A DNA stretch of 27,170 bases from Phytohabitans sp036906915 (GTDB taxonomy: Bacteria; Actinomycetota; Actinomycetes; Mycobacteriales; Micromonosporaceae): NCBI RefSeq assembly GCF_036906915.1, contig NZ_JBAKHX010000096.1:1-27170 (forward strand). Direction: 5' to 3'. The position numbers were made by a program, and so were the translations under genes. The stretch's first letter is position 1, and the number at the start of each line of letters is the position of its first letter. Of this stretch, positions 14,486-21,924 are shown piece after piece. Under the pieces are notes generated by a model that did no database searches, was not told the origin of the DNA, and saw nothing but the letters and a program-made list of their open reading frames with translations.

Positions 14486-14560
14486 GGCTCGTCGGCGAGA
14501 CGAGCCTGTCCGTCCACATCGGACGGACAAAACAAAAGCAAGGAGCTGTCCACTCCTTGC
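14486..14560 (-). promoter_or_regulatory. Three-hairpin leader of the GNAT gene, with a terminator-like first hairpin
   Basis: In transcript order on the minus strand, hairpin 1 is GCAAGGAG/CTCCTTGC (14560-14538, 7-base loop), followed at once by TTTTGTTTTGT, as in an intrinsic terminator. Hairpin 2 is TGTCCGTCC/GGACGGACA (14529-14507). Hairpin 3 is GGCTCGTC/GACGAGCC (14506-14486, 5-base loop). All stems are perfect. A GATAAT hexamer lies just upstream (14567-14562), so hairpin 1 may sit at the very 5' end. An attenuator is possible; an operator is an alternative for hairpin 1. Confidence 0.6.
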
Positions 14561-14660
14561 CATTATCAACATACACCGCGCCATGGACCTTGCGGCAAGG
14601 CCCAGGACGCTACAGGGAAGGCCGAGGCCACGAGGCCACATCGCGCTGGAGTTGTCGATC

Positions 14661-15113
14661 ATGCATGGCGACCCAACCTTGCCAGGACCGCCGATGGCGG
14701 CCGTCCTGCCGACTGGCGATGATGTCCGCGTGACTCCCCCATCCGGCGTCCAGCAGAGCGCGCAGCCTGTGACCCGCCGCAGGCAGGCGATCCGGCGGGC
14801 CGTGGCGATTCCGCTCGCGGTGGTCGCCACTCCGCTCGTGGCCCTGTACGTGTACCTGCTGCTCTGGTGGCTTCCCGCGCTGGGTGGACCGGGGCCTAAC
14901 CCGTGTGATCCGCTGATCGACGGGCGGGGAGCGTGCTGGCGTCCGGAGCAGCGGACGTTCTGGCTGGTGGCAGCCACGGCGGTGCTGCTCAGCGGGGTCT
15001 GCCTTGTGATGGCGGTCATGCGCACCGGGCAGACCCGCCGTTGGTGGCCATGGCCGGCTGCGGCGGCGGTCCTTCTCGCCGGGTGCGCGCAGGCGCTGGA
15101 CCAGATTCCCTGA
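14661..15113 (+). CDS. Small membrane protein, hypothetical
   Basis: 150 residues from ATG 14661, which has GGAG nine bases upstream; GTG 14730 is an alternative start. The first 45 residues are hydrophilic with a basic patch (TRRRQAIRRA). Three hydrophobic segments follow (about 51-72, 101-121 and 130-145). Between the first two is a loop with paired cysteines (NPCDPLIDGRGACW) that may form a disulfide outside the membrane. I do not recognise the family. It diverges from the GNAT gene. Confidence 0.65.
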   Translation: MHGDPTLPGPPMAAVLPTGDDVRVTPPSGVQQSAQPVTRRRQAIRRAVAIPLAVVATPLVALYVYLLLWWLPALGGPGPNPCDPLIDGRGACWRPEQRTFWLVAATAVLLSGVCLVMAVMRTGQTRRWWPWPAAAAVLLAGCAQALDQIP

Positions 15114-15282
15114 CGTTCAGTGGCCGGCGACGTGGTTCGGTGCGTACTTTCCAGGTAGCCACGGCGCCCGCCGCCCGGACCGTCGGGCCTTGTAGCCGGC
15201 GCGAGGCGGTCACGAAGAAACGACAGAGCCGGGGGTCACTACCGGATGGACAGCATGACCGGGGAGACTTGGCCCAAACCGG

Positions 15283-15315
15283 CTGAACCAGCACAGCGTG
15301 ACGCCCCTGGTTCAG
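15283..15315 (+). promoter_or_regulatory. Leader hairpin of the response regulator
   Basis: CTGAACCAG (15283-15291) pairs perfectly with CTGGTTCAG (15307-15315), ending nine bases before the start of the AAGGGAAAGG ribosome-binding region. It could modulate translation. Bases 15114-15282 hold no supported gene; a 21-codon frame starting ATG 15255 runs through the hairpin and may be chance. Confidence 0.45.
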
Positions 15316-15333
15316 GCTAGAAGGGAAAGGCCC

Positions 15334-15795
15334 ATGAGCTCTGACGGTCCGCAGCTTCAGGTTCTCGTGGTCGAGGACGATCTCGGCGACCTAGCCCTCA
15401 TCGAGAGCTCCTTCGCCGAACACAGCGTGCTCAGCCGGCTGCACCACGCCGCCGATGGCGCCGAGGCGCTCGCTTTCCTGCGCCGGGAGGAGCCGTTCAC
15501 CGCCGCGCCCCGGCCGGACCTCATCCTGCTCGACCTGAACATGCCGCGCATGGACGGCCGGCAACTGCTCAATGAGATCAAGTCCGACGACCGCCTCAAG
15601 TCGATCCCTACGATCGTCTTCACCACCTCCTCGTCGATCACTGACATCGTGGCCAGCTATGCGGCCCGTGCGAACGCGTACATCACCAAGCCCATGGACC
15701 TGCACGACTACGACCGTGTCGTCATCGAGATGCGCAACTTCTACGGACACACCGCCAGCCTGCCCCGGCGGTCATCCGACGAACCGGCAAGATGA
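15334..15795 (+). CDS. Single-domain response regulator (Rcp1/CheY-like)
   Basis: 153 residues made of one receiver domain and no output domain. The acidic pocket is VVEDD near residue 14. The phosphoacceptor Asp is in LILLDLNMPRMDGRQLL, the switch Thr in TIVFTTSSS, and the conserved Lys in AYITKPMD. The inserted DRLKSIPTIV segment is typical of the Rcp1 type that pairs with phytochrome-like or hybrid kinases. No kinase gene is adjacent, so it is an orphan in this window. ATG 15334 is supported by AAGGGAAAGG; an upstream GTG at 15298 lies in the hairpin. Confidence 0.94.
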   Translation: MSSDGPQLQVLVVEDDLGDLALIESSFAEHSVLSRLHHAADGAEALAFLRREEPFTAAPRPDLILLDLNMPRMDGRQLLNEIKSDDRLKSIPTIVFTTSSSITDIVASYAARANAYITKPMDLHDYDRVVIEMRNFYGHTASLPRRSSDEPAR

Positions 15796-15825
15796 CGGTC
15801 CTCCACAGCGGACTCCACGGGTCCG

Positions 15826-16092
15826 CTACCGGGCCGGATCCGGATCGGTGACGTCCAGCGGCCGTTCGAAGAATGTCTCCAGCACGACGATGGTCTGGGT
15901 GCCGGTGACGCCGTCGACGTCGAAGGCCCGGCGGAGCACAGCCTGCAACTGCTCGGTGGTCGATGTGCGGATCTTCACCAGGAGTGACGCCGTCCCGGCG
16001 ATGATGTGAGCCTCCTGGATCTCGGGGATGGCCGCGAGCGCGTCACGGGTCGGCGGGTCGCCCATCCACGAATTGGCCTGCAGCATGACGAA
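15826..16092 (-). pseudogene. Lrp/AsnC-family regulator, C-terminal ligand domain only
   Basis: On the minus strand the RAM (AsnC ligand-binding) domain is read: VVGAFVMLQANSW, then RDALAAIPEIQEAHIIAGTA, LLVKIRTSTTEQLQAVL and GTQTIVVLETFFERP. The N-terminal helix-turn-helix is absent. To the right the homology runs directly into the SMP-30 fragment of the opposite strand at about 16090. No ribosome-binding site or suitable start exists, so this is most likely a truncated gene; stand-alone RAM proteins exist, but this one begins mid-domain. Confidence 0.75.
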
Positions 16093-16641
16093 CGCCCCAA
16101 CGACGTGGTCGTCCGCGCCGACGGCACGATCTGGTTCACCGACCCGACATACGGCATCTTCAGCGATTACGAGGGCAACAAGGCCGACAGCGAGCTCGGC
16201 GGCTCCTGCCATGTATTCCGCCTCGACCCAGCCACCGGCGACCTACGAGTCGTCGCCGACGACTTCTGCCGGCCCAACCCTCGCCTTCGCACCCGACGAA
16301 CAACGGCTGTACATCGTCGACACCCGGCAGGAACCCAGCCACATCCGCGCCTTCGAGGTCACCACTGACGGCACCCTGACCGGCGGTAAGATCTTCGCCG
16401 AGTGCGACTACGGTCGCTTCGACGGCCTGCGCGTGGACGACGCCGGCCGGGTGTGGGCCGCCGCCTGGGACGGCCTGCACTGCTTCGATCCCGACGGCAC
16501 CCTCATCGGCAAGCTCCCGTTGCCTGAATCGGTCGCCAACCTCACCTTTGGCGGCCCGAAGCGCAACCACCTGTTCATCACCGCCGGGACCAGCATGTAC
16601 GCGCTGCGGGTCACCGTCAACGGCGCCCGCTACCCCCAACC
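16092..16641 (+). pseudogene. SMP-30/gluconolactonase-like propeller, truncated and frameshifted
   Basis: The frame enters abruptly at ERPNDVVVRADGTIWFTDPT, a core SMP-30 (gluconolactonase/lactone hydrolase) motif normally 100 or so residues into the protein. After VVADDFCRPN a frameshift near 16275-16282 (consistent with two lost bases in a Pro-Asn-Gly codon run) moves the rest to another frame: LAFAPDEQRLYIVDT, then FDGLRVDDAGRVWAAAWDG and LPESVANLTFGG, ending about 16641. The N-terminus is missing. These enzymes hydrolyse sugar lactones in their functional form. Confidence 0.82.
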
Positions 16642-16659
16642 CGCCGGAATCGGGTCACT

Positions 16660-16680
16660 CTGTTCTAGCGGACAGAACAG
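16660..16680. promoter_or_regulatory. Inverted repeat between SMP-30 remnant and ArsR promoter
   Basis: CTGTTCT (16660-16666) and AGAACAG (16674-16680) are perfect complements across seven bases. It lies 19 bases upstream of the -35 of the second ArsR promoter. It may be an operator left by a lost gene or a terminator for the SMP-30 remnant. Confidence 0.4.
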
Positions 16681-16698
16681 TCGAGTTGTGGGTACCGG

Positions 16699-16759
16699 TT
16701 GACAAGAGGGTTCACGCGAGGCACTATTCAACCAATAAGTTGATTAACCGATGGGTTGA
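16699..16759 (+). promoter_or_regulatory. Promoter and ArsR operator of the second ArsR operon
   Basis: TTGACA (16699-16704) is followed after 18 bases by ACTATT (16723-16728). Then TTCAACC (16727-16733), six bases, TTGAT (16740-16744), one base, AACC (16746-16749): exactly the pattern before the first ArsR gene. A further inverted repeat TCAACC (16728-16733)/GGTTGA (16754-16759) encloses it. Confidence 0.75.
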
Positions 16760-16773
16760 GAAAGGCGGAGGAC

Positions 16774-17154
16774 GTGGACCGGCTGAGCGAGGTGTTCAGC
16801 GCTCTCGCCGACCCGACCCGGCGGGCCATCCTGGCCCGGCTGGCGGAGGGCGAGGCGACGGTCAACCATCTCGCCGAGCCGTTCCCGATCAGCCTCCAGG
16901 CCGTCTCCAAGCACCTGAAGGTGCTGGAGCGCGCCGGGCTGATCAGCCGCGGCAAGGAGGCGCAGTGGCGACCGTGCCGCCTCGACGCGGGGCCGCTGCG
17001 CGAGGTGGCTGACTGGATCGCCACCTACGAGCGGTTCTGGGAGCAGCGCTACGACCGGCTCGGCGAATACCTGCAAGAGCTCCAGACGGATGAGCGAGAC
17101 AGCAGAAGGAGTGAGACAGATGGGCGACAACCTGACGGTTACCCTGCCGACTGA
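16774..17154 (+). CDS. ArsR-family winged-helix regulator (second copy)
   Basis: 126 residues from GTG 16774. The core FSALADPTRRAILARLA, then ISLQAVSKHLKVLERAGL and AQWRPCRLDAGPL closely matches the first ArsR protein at 2487. No metal-binding cysteines are evident. GTG 16774 is preferred over TTG 16756 because the latter is within the operator, AAAGG is eight bases before the GTG, and homology to the first copy starts there. The 3' end overlaps the SRPBCC gene by 35 bases in another frame. It probably represses this operon, and given the shared operator perhaps the other one. Confidence 0.92.
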   Translation: MDRLSEVFSALADPTRRAILARLAEGEATVNHLAEPFPISLQAVSKHLKVLERAGLISRGKEAQWRPCRLDAGPLREVADWIATYERFWEQRYDRLGEYLQELQTDERDSRRSETDGRQPDGYPAD

Positions 17155-17587
17155 TCTGGAAATCAAGATGGTGCGCGTGTTCGACGCGCCGCGCGCACTC
17201 GTCTTCGAGGCGCACTCGAAGCCCGAGCACGTCAAGCACTGGTGGGGTCGGGGCAACCCGCTCGACTGCGAGATGGACTTCCGCCCGGGCGGTGCCTGGC
17301 GCTTCGTCGAGCACGCGCCCGACGGCGAGCAGTACGCGTTCCGCGGCGAATACCGGGAGATCCAGGCGCCGGAGCGGATCGTATGGACCTTCGAGTTCGA
17401 GGGCATGCCCGGTCACGTGTGCGTGGAGACGCTGGAGCTGACGGAGGAAGGCGGCAAGACGACCGTCACCAGCCTCACCCGCTTCGACACCAAGGAAGAC
17501 CGCGACGGCATGGTGTCCTCTGGCATGGCGGAGGGCGCCAGGGAGTCGTACGACGCACTGGCCGCGTACCTGAACAAGCTCTCCTGA
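17120..17587 (+). CDS. SRPBCC/AHSA1-family protein
   Basis: 155 residues, full length. Features of the family are IKMVRVFDAPRALVFEAHSK, then HVKHWWGRGNPLDCEMDFRPGG, FRGEYREIQAPERIVWTFEF and a C-terminal helix GMAEGARESYDALAAYL. The START-like fold forms a hydrophobic pocket; ligands of ArsR-linked members are mostly unknown. ATG 17120 is chosen because GGAG lies nine bases upstream; ATG 17090 in the same frame has no such site. It is the intact counterpart of the deleted gene at 2828. Confidence 0.9.
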   Translation: MGDNLTVTLPTDLEIKMVRVFDAPRALVFEAHSKPEHVKHWWGRGNPLDCEMDFRPGGAWRFVEHAPDGEQYAFRGEYREIQAPERIVWTFEFEGMPGHVCVETLELTEEGGKTTVTSLTRFDTKEDRDGMVSSGMAEGARESYDALAAYLNKLS

Positions 17588-17607
17588 ATCCACATCGGAG
17601 GATCGTC

Positions 17608-18153
17608 ATGCGCGAACTGACAGTGGACCTGTTCAGCACCGTCGACGGCTGGGGCCGGGGGCGCGACTCCCCCGCCTACTTCGGCTATCCCGGCCCGGAC
17701 CTGCAGGCGTGGATTGACGAGCAGACGGCCCGCCCGCACGTGATCCTGATGGGCGGCAACACATACCGGGCGCTGGCACAGTTCAACGCAGAAGCCGACG
17801 ACCCGACGGCCAAGCGCATGAACGAGCTGCCCAAGGTGGTGTTCTCCCGCTCGTTGCGACCGCCGCTGGCGTGGAGCAACACCACCTTGGTGGCCGACGA
17901 CGTCACGGTGGCCGTCCCCGCGATGAAGAACGAGCCCGGCGACCCGTTGCGCGTCATCGGCAGCCTGGCCTTGGGGCGCAGCCTGTTCCGGCTCGGCCTG
18001 GTCGATCGCCTGCGCCTGATCGTGTTTCCACAGGTGCTCGGGGAGACCGGCGAGGAGCGCATCCTGGATGGCCTGCCCGACGTCAACCTGCGGCTGGTGT
18101 CCGCGAACGTGCTCGACCAGCGGCTCGTCCTGCTGGACTACGCACCGGCATAG
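17608..18153 (+). CDS. Dihydrofolate reductase-like (RibD C-terminal) family protein
   Basis: 181 residues. It begins RELTVDLFSTVDGWGRG, followed by HVILMGGNTYRAL (cofactor-side GGxT/R), PKVVFSRSLRPPLAWSNT, LRVIGSLALGRSLFRLGLVD and LIVFPQVLGETGEER. This is the RibD/DHFR-like reductase fold. Such small proteins beside ArsR and SRPBCC genes are common in actinomycetes but are not true folate enzymes; their substrate is unknown. GGAGG stands six bases before ATG 17608. It is the third gene of the ArsR operon. The last 16 bases overlap the end of the trpD remnant on the other strand. Confidence 0.9.
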   Translation: MRELTVDLFSTVDGWGRGRDSPAYFGYPGPDLQAWIDEQTARPHVILMGGNTYRALAQFNAEADDPTAKRMNELPKVVFSRSLRPPLAWSNTTLVADDVTVAVPAMKNEPGDPLRVIGSLALGRSLFRLGLVDRLRLIVFPQVLGETGEERILDGLPDVNLRLVSANVLDQRLVLLDYAPA

Positions 18154-18560
18154 ACGCTCCTGCTGGCGGTGACCCACCGGTCGAGGGTTGCCCGGGCAGC
18201 TGCGGAGTCGACGGCTTCGGCACACCGCGCCACGGCCGCCGACAGCTGCTCCACAAGGGACGCTCCTGGCACCGATACCGCCGCCAGGACGGCCGCGGCG
18301 TTGAGCAGGACCACGTCGCGGATCGGGCCGCGACGCCCCGTCGGTCGAGCACCGCGTGCGCGATGCGCGCGTTGTCGGCGGCGTCGCCGCCGCGCAGCGC
18401 GGGCGGATCGCGCCGAGACAGCCCAGATCACGAGGATCCAGCACGGTCCGCGTCACGATTTCCATCGTGTACCGTCCACACGAGACGCCGTGACGGTGGT
18501 GAGCTTGTCGAGCCCGTCCTGTCCGCGCACCACCAACGCGCTGCTGCCAGCTGCGCCCAG
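18138..18560 (-). pseudogene. trpD: Anthranilate phosphoribosyltransferase (TrpD), C-terminal remnant
   Basis: About 140 residues of the roughly 340 in TrpD remain, in several frames. In order on the minus strand: SSALVVRGQDGLDKLTTVTA (about 18550-18490), TRTVLDPRDLG, ALRGGDAADNARIAHAVLD, and RRGPIRDVVLLNAAAVLAAV continuing to AAARATLDRWVTASR and the stop at 18138. At least three frame changes separate them. The N-terminal half with the PRPP-binding loop is absent, so the enzyme is dead. The remnant abuts the end of the TPR gene on its right. Confidence 0.82.
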
Positions 18561-18582
18561 CCGGGTTCGACCCGCGTTCAGC

Positions 18583-21462
18583 TCACGCTGTGGCCGCGGC
18601 GCGCTGATGCCCGCGAGCGGCCATGACCCGGGCCAGCTCCTGCGACGCGGACGGGTGCCCGCGCGCAACGGCCCGGCGTAGCGCGGTCTCCGCGCCGTCG
18701 AGGTTACCCAGCCGGCGCAGCAGCCGACCCAGGCTGTACGCGGCGTCGCGGTTGCCCATCGCGTCGGCCCGCCGCCAGGCGGCCTCGGCGCCGGGCTCGT
18801 CGCCGGAGCGGTACAGCAGGTCGCCGAGCTGCGCCGGGCCGTACTGGCTGCCGCGCTGCTCGGCGCGACCGAATGCTGCGGCCGCCGCCTCGGTGTCGCC
18901 CGACTTCGCCAGCAGTACGCCGAGGTGGACCGCGCCCAGGTCGTCGCCGCGCTCGTCGGCGCGCCGGAACGCCAGCCGCGCCTCGTCTTCCTCGCCCGCG
19001 TCCTCTAGCAGCGAGCCCAGGTTGTACGCCGCCGCCCCGTCTCCCAGCGCGTCGGCCCGCCGCCACTGCCGCTCGGCCCCGTCCACGTCACCGCGCTCGT
19101 ACAGGATGACGCCGAGGTTGTAGATGGCGCCCCGATGCTCCCGGTCGGCGCCCTCACGGAACGCCGCCTCCGCGCCGGCCCGGTCGCCCTGCGCCGCATA
19201 GGCCAACCCCAGCTCGTTCAGGGCCTCCGGCTCGCCCAACTGCCGGGCGTGCTGCCACACGCGCACCGCGTCGGCGGTCCGCCCGCGCTTGGCGATGCGC
19301 CGCCCCAGCTCGACCGCTGCCGTAGTGTCGCCAGCCGCGGCCGCCTGCACGAACGGCACGTCGCCCTCGTCCCGCTCCGCCAGGGCGAGCTGTACGGCGT
19401 GCAGGTTGCCGGCGGAGGCCTCCCGGCCGCCGTTCACCGCCTCCTCGTACGCCTGCGCCGCCCCGTCGAGGTCGCCGCGCTGCTGCCGCAGCCAGCCCAG
19501 GTTGTGCAGCCCGTCGAGCTCGCCGCGCACCCCCGCGCGGAGTAGGACTTCCTCGGCGTCGTCCAGGTAGCCGCGCTCCTGGAGCAGGTAGCCCAGATTC
19601 GTGGCGGCGCCGGTCGCGCCGCGCTCGTCGGCCCGGTACCAGCACGCCTCGGCGCGGTCCATCTCGCCGGACTCCAGCGCCCAGTGGCCGAGGATGATCG
19701 CCGCCTGCGGGTGTTCGCGGGCGTCCGCCCGTTCGAGGGCCTCGACCGCGCCCGCCCGGTCGCCGCGCTCGTCGAGCAGCAGGCCCAGGTTGTACCCGGC
19801 GGGCGCGCAACCACGCTCGTCCGCCCGCCGGTACGCCGCCTCCGCCCCCGCCAGGTCCCCGCGTTCGGCCAGCAGCAGGCCCACGTCGTTGGCCGCGTCG
19901 GCGTCGCCCATCGCGTCGGCCTCGCGGTACATGACCTCGGCCTCGCCGTTCTCGCCCCGCTCCTCCAGCACCCGACCCAGCAGCACGCGGGCTCGCCGCG
20001 CCGGCTCCGGGCGGCTGTCCTGGGCCGCCGACCGGAACAGCTGCTCGGCCTCGGCGAGCTGGCCGGCCTCCCACGCCAGCAGGCCCTGCACCAGAACGTC
20101 CGACTCGTCCAGCGCGTTCTCGTCCGGCTCCGGCGGCGGCCACACGATCCAGTCGTACGGGCCTTCCCGCGCGGCGTGGTCGGCGATGGCCCAGATCTCC
20201 CGGTACAGGTCTGACTCGGCCGTGATCGGCTCGCTGCCGGCGTGGTCGAGCTCGCCGGCGGCGCTCTCCGCGCTGGCGGCGATCTGCTGGGCGATGGCGC
20301 CCTGGCGGCGGCCGGTGCTGAACCGGCCGTTGAGGTAGTAGACGCGGGACGAGTACGACGGGTGGGCATCCGGCTGCCGTGACAGCTCGACCAGGTCGCG
20401 TACCCGGTCGCCGGTGACCACCGCGGAGCGCTCGGACGCCGCGCACCACAGCGAGCCCGCCTCCAGCACCGGCTCCCGCGCCTCGGCGGCCACCACCTGT
20501 ATGGCGAAGGCGTCGGCCGCCAGCTCGAACGACGAGCCCCGACCGACCAGGTCGACCGCCTCCTCGCCCTCGCCGAGCTCGAACGCGCCGAGCATCGCCT
20601 CGGCCAGCGCGACCTCGTGCGGTGAGCCCCGAAAGCCGATCTCGTTGTGGCCCAGCACGTGGTGGCCGATCTCGTGCAGCACGACGAAGCCGAGGGTGAG
20701 CTGCGCGAGGTAGACGGGGTCGATCGGGGACGGGCCGTCCGGCGGCTCGTCCGGCAGGAAGACGGCGCCCGGCGCACCCTGGCGAGCGCGCCGGACCGCG
20801 CGCATGACCAGCTGCATCAGGCAGTACGACAGCCGGTGTCTGGCCAGTCCCGCGTTGGATACCGGTGCGAGCGCGGCCATGGCGCCGCACAGCCGTTCGC
20901 GCAGCGCCGGGCCGCCTGGCGCCTCGGCCAGCAGCTCGTCGACGCGCAGCCCCACCCACTGGTCGGCGCCGACGGTCAGCCAGGGCAACGGCACCGCGGC
21001 GGGCGGGTCGGGCTCCAGGTCGCGCAGCACGGGCAGGGCCAGTTCGTTGAGCCGGGCGCACCTGCTCACGGTGCGCGCGAACAGCTCGATCACGTCGAGG
21101 GTGCCCCCGCTGACGTAGACGACAGGTTGGCCATCGATCGCGTCGGCGCGAGCGTCGGGCACGACCGTGCGCGGGAAGATCACCGGCACCGCGGCGACCG
21201 CGCCGGCCAGCGGGCTCCCCTCGACCAGGCCCGGCAGGAACCGCCGGAACGTGGAGACCAGGCCGCGCTCGTCCTCGCCGGGCGCCGCCTCCGGCGGCTC
21301 CAGCCCTCGCGTGCGGTACAGCCGCAGTGCGTGCGCCTGGTATCGGGTCAGGGCGCGGCCGGCCAGCTCCGCGTCGCAGGGCGGCGGCTCCGCGCCGTCG
21401 CGGGCGGTGACGAACCGGGCGTACACCGCGGTGTGCGCGTTGAGCGGGTTGTGGAGGTACAC
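18583..21462 (-). CDS. HExxH metallopeptidase-like domain fused to a long TPR array
   Basis: 959 residues. The N-terminal 390 carry a zinc-peptidase signature: HEIGH at 263-267 (VVLHEIGHHVLGHNEIG), a downstream ExxxD (E313, D317 in SFELAADAFAIQ), and HPSYSSR at 367-373. Together these recall M48-like gluzincins. No membrane helix or signal peptide is evident, so it is probably cytoplasmic. From about 450 to 950 there are a dozen or more tetratricopeptide repeats of about 34 residues (pattern NLGLLLxERGDxxGAExAYRRADERG), a protein-interaction scaffold. GTG 21462 is the likely start, 20 bp after the small membrane-protein gene. No close family name comes to mind; the fusion suggests a regulated protease. 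Confidence 0.85.
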   Translation of the reverse strand: MYLHNPLNAHTAVYARFVTARDGAEPPPCDAELAGRALTRYQAHALRLYRTRGLEPPEAAPGEDERGLVSTFRRFLPGLVEGSPLAGAVAAVPVIFPRTVVPDARADAIDGQPVVYVSGGTLDVIELFARTVSRCARLNELALPVLRDLEPDPPAAVPLPWLTVGADQWVGLRVDELLAEAPGGPALRERLCGAMAALAPVSNAGLARHRLSYCLMQLVMRAVRRARQGAPGAVFLPDEPPDGPSPIDPVYLAQLTLGFVVLHEIGHHVLGHNEIGFRGSPHEVALAEAMLGAFELGEGEEAVDLVGRGSSFELAADAFAIQVVAAEAREPVLEAGSLWCAASERSAVVTGDRVRDLVELSRQPDAHPSYSSRVYYLNGRFSTGRRQGAIAQQIAASAESAAGELDHAGSEPITAESDLYREIWAIADHAAREGPYDWIVWPPPEPDENALDESDVLVQGLLAWEAGQLAEAEQLFRSAAQDSRPEPARRARVLLGRVLEERGENGEAEVMYREADAMGDADAANDVGLLLAERGDLAGAEAAYRRADERGCAPAGYNLGLLLDERGDRAGAVEALERADAREHPQAAIILGHWALESGEMDRAEACWYRADERGATGAATNLGYLLQERGYLDDAEEVLLRAGVRGELDGLHNLGWLRQQRGDLDGAAQAYEEAVNGGREASAGNLHAVQLALAERDEGDVPFVQAAAAGDTTAAVELGRRIAKRGRTADAVRVWQHARQLGEPEALNELGLAYAAQGDRAGAEAAFREGADREHRGAIYNLGVILYERGDVDGAERQWRRADALGDGAAAYNLGSLLEDAGEEDEARLAFRRADERGDDLGAVHLGVLLAKSGDTEAAAAAFGRAEQRGSQYGPAQLGDLLYRSGDEPGAEAAWRRADAMGNRDAAYSLGRLLRRLGNLDGAETALRRAVARGHPSASQELARVMAARGHQRAAATA

Positions 21463-21482
21463 AGCTGGGACGCCCGTCGGGG

Positions 21483-21857
21483 TCAGGCGCCGTCGAGGTC
21501 GGCGGGCCGGACCTCTTGACCGTCGAGACTCGCCGCGACGCCACGCCGGCCGCGGAGCTTGTCGATCAACCAGGCCGCCAGCACCGCGCTGCTCACGCTG
21601 GTCGCGACGCTCACCAGGGCCTCCAGGACATATTGGGTACCTTCGAACCCGCTGGACCGGGTCAGCCGCAGGCCACTTAGCGTGACGCCGTCCGCGATCG
21701 GCACCTCGCCCCCGGCCGGCAGGTCGCCGTGGACGCCCAGCAGCGCCTTGATCTCATCCGGCGAGGCGGCGACGATCTGCACCTCGTGCGTGCGGGGCTC
21801 GGTCATAGGGGAATTCAAGACCTCCCACCACTCTGCGTCAACGCGGCGGTCGGTCAT
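21483..21857 (-). CDS. Small single-helix membrane protein upstream of the peptidase-TPR gene
   Basis: 124 residues from ATG 21857 (or 107 from ATG 21806). The soluble N-terminal part (THEVQIVAASPDEIKALLGV, then VTLSGLRLTRSSG) is followed by one hydrophobic segment at about 77-98 (YVLEALVSVATSVSSAVLAA), then WLIDKLRGRRG and an acidic tail. The layout recalls the small effector-associated components coded next to peptidases and other effectors in actinobacterial conflict systems; this is a resemblance, not a confirmed family. TATAGC 12 bases before the ATG suggests a very short leader. It is cotranscribed with the 959-residue protein. Confidence 0.78.
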   Translation of the reverse strand: MTDRRVDAEWWEVLNSPMTEPRTHEVQIVAASPDEIKALLGVHGDLPAGGEVPIADGVTLSGLRLTRSSGFEGTQYVLEALVSVATSVSSAVLAAWLIDKLRGRRGVAASLDGQEVRPADLDGA

Positions 21858-21885
21858 GACATCCCGGGGCTATACTCGGCATTCG

Positions 21886-21906
21886 ACTCTCTACGTTGTA
21901 TAGAGT
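21886..21906. promoter_or_regulatory. Near-perfect palindrome in the divergent promoter region
   Basis: ACTCTCTAC (21886-21894), GTT, GTATAGAGT (21898-21906): 8 of 9 arm positions pair. It lies between the peptidase-TPR operon (minus) and the nitroreductase-like gene (plus), and could control either. The right arm includes TATAGA, a possible -10 for the plus-strand gene. Confidence 0.5.
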
Positions 21907-21924
21907 TAAGAGCGAGAGGACGAC

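Noticed and set aside
13703..15025. Long version of the GNAT protein starting near 15025
   Set aside because: The extension crosses the hairpins and the divergent membrane gene and lacks homology; a good ribosome-binding site marks ATG 14464.
15826..16092. Intact stand-alone RAM-domain regulator
   Set aside because: The fragment starts mid-domain without a start or ribosome-binding site, and the break coincides with the SMP-30 break.
18583..20100. CRISPR-like periodicity in the TPR region
   Set aside because: The approximately 102-bp periodicity reflects 34-residue protein repeats; there are no identical repeats with unique spacers.
19154..21544. 796-residue open frame on the minus strand inside the TPR gene
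   Set aside because: It is Arg/Pro-rich with no recognisable motif, and the real frame shows HExxH and TPR repeats. High GC keeps alternative frames open.
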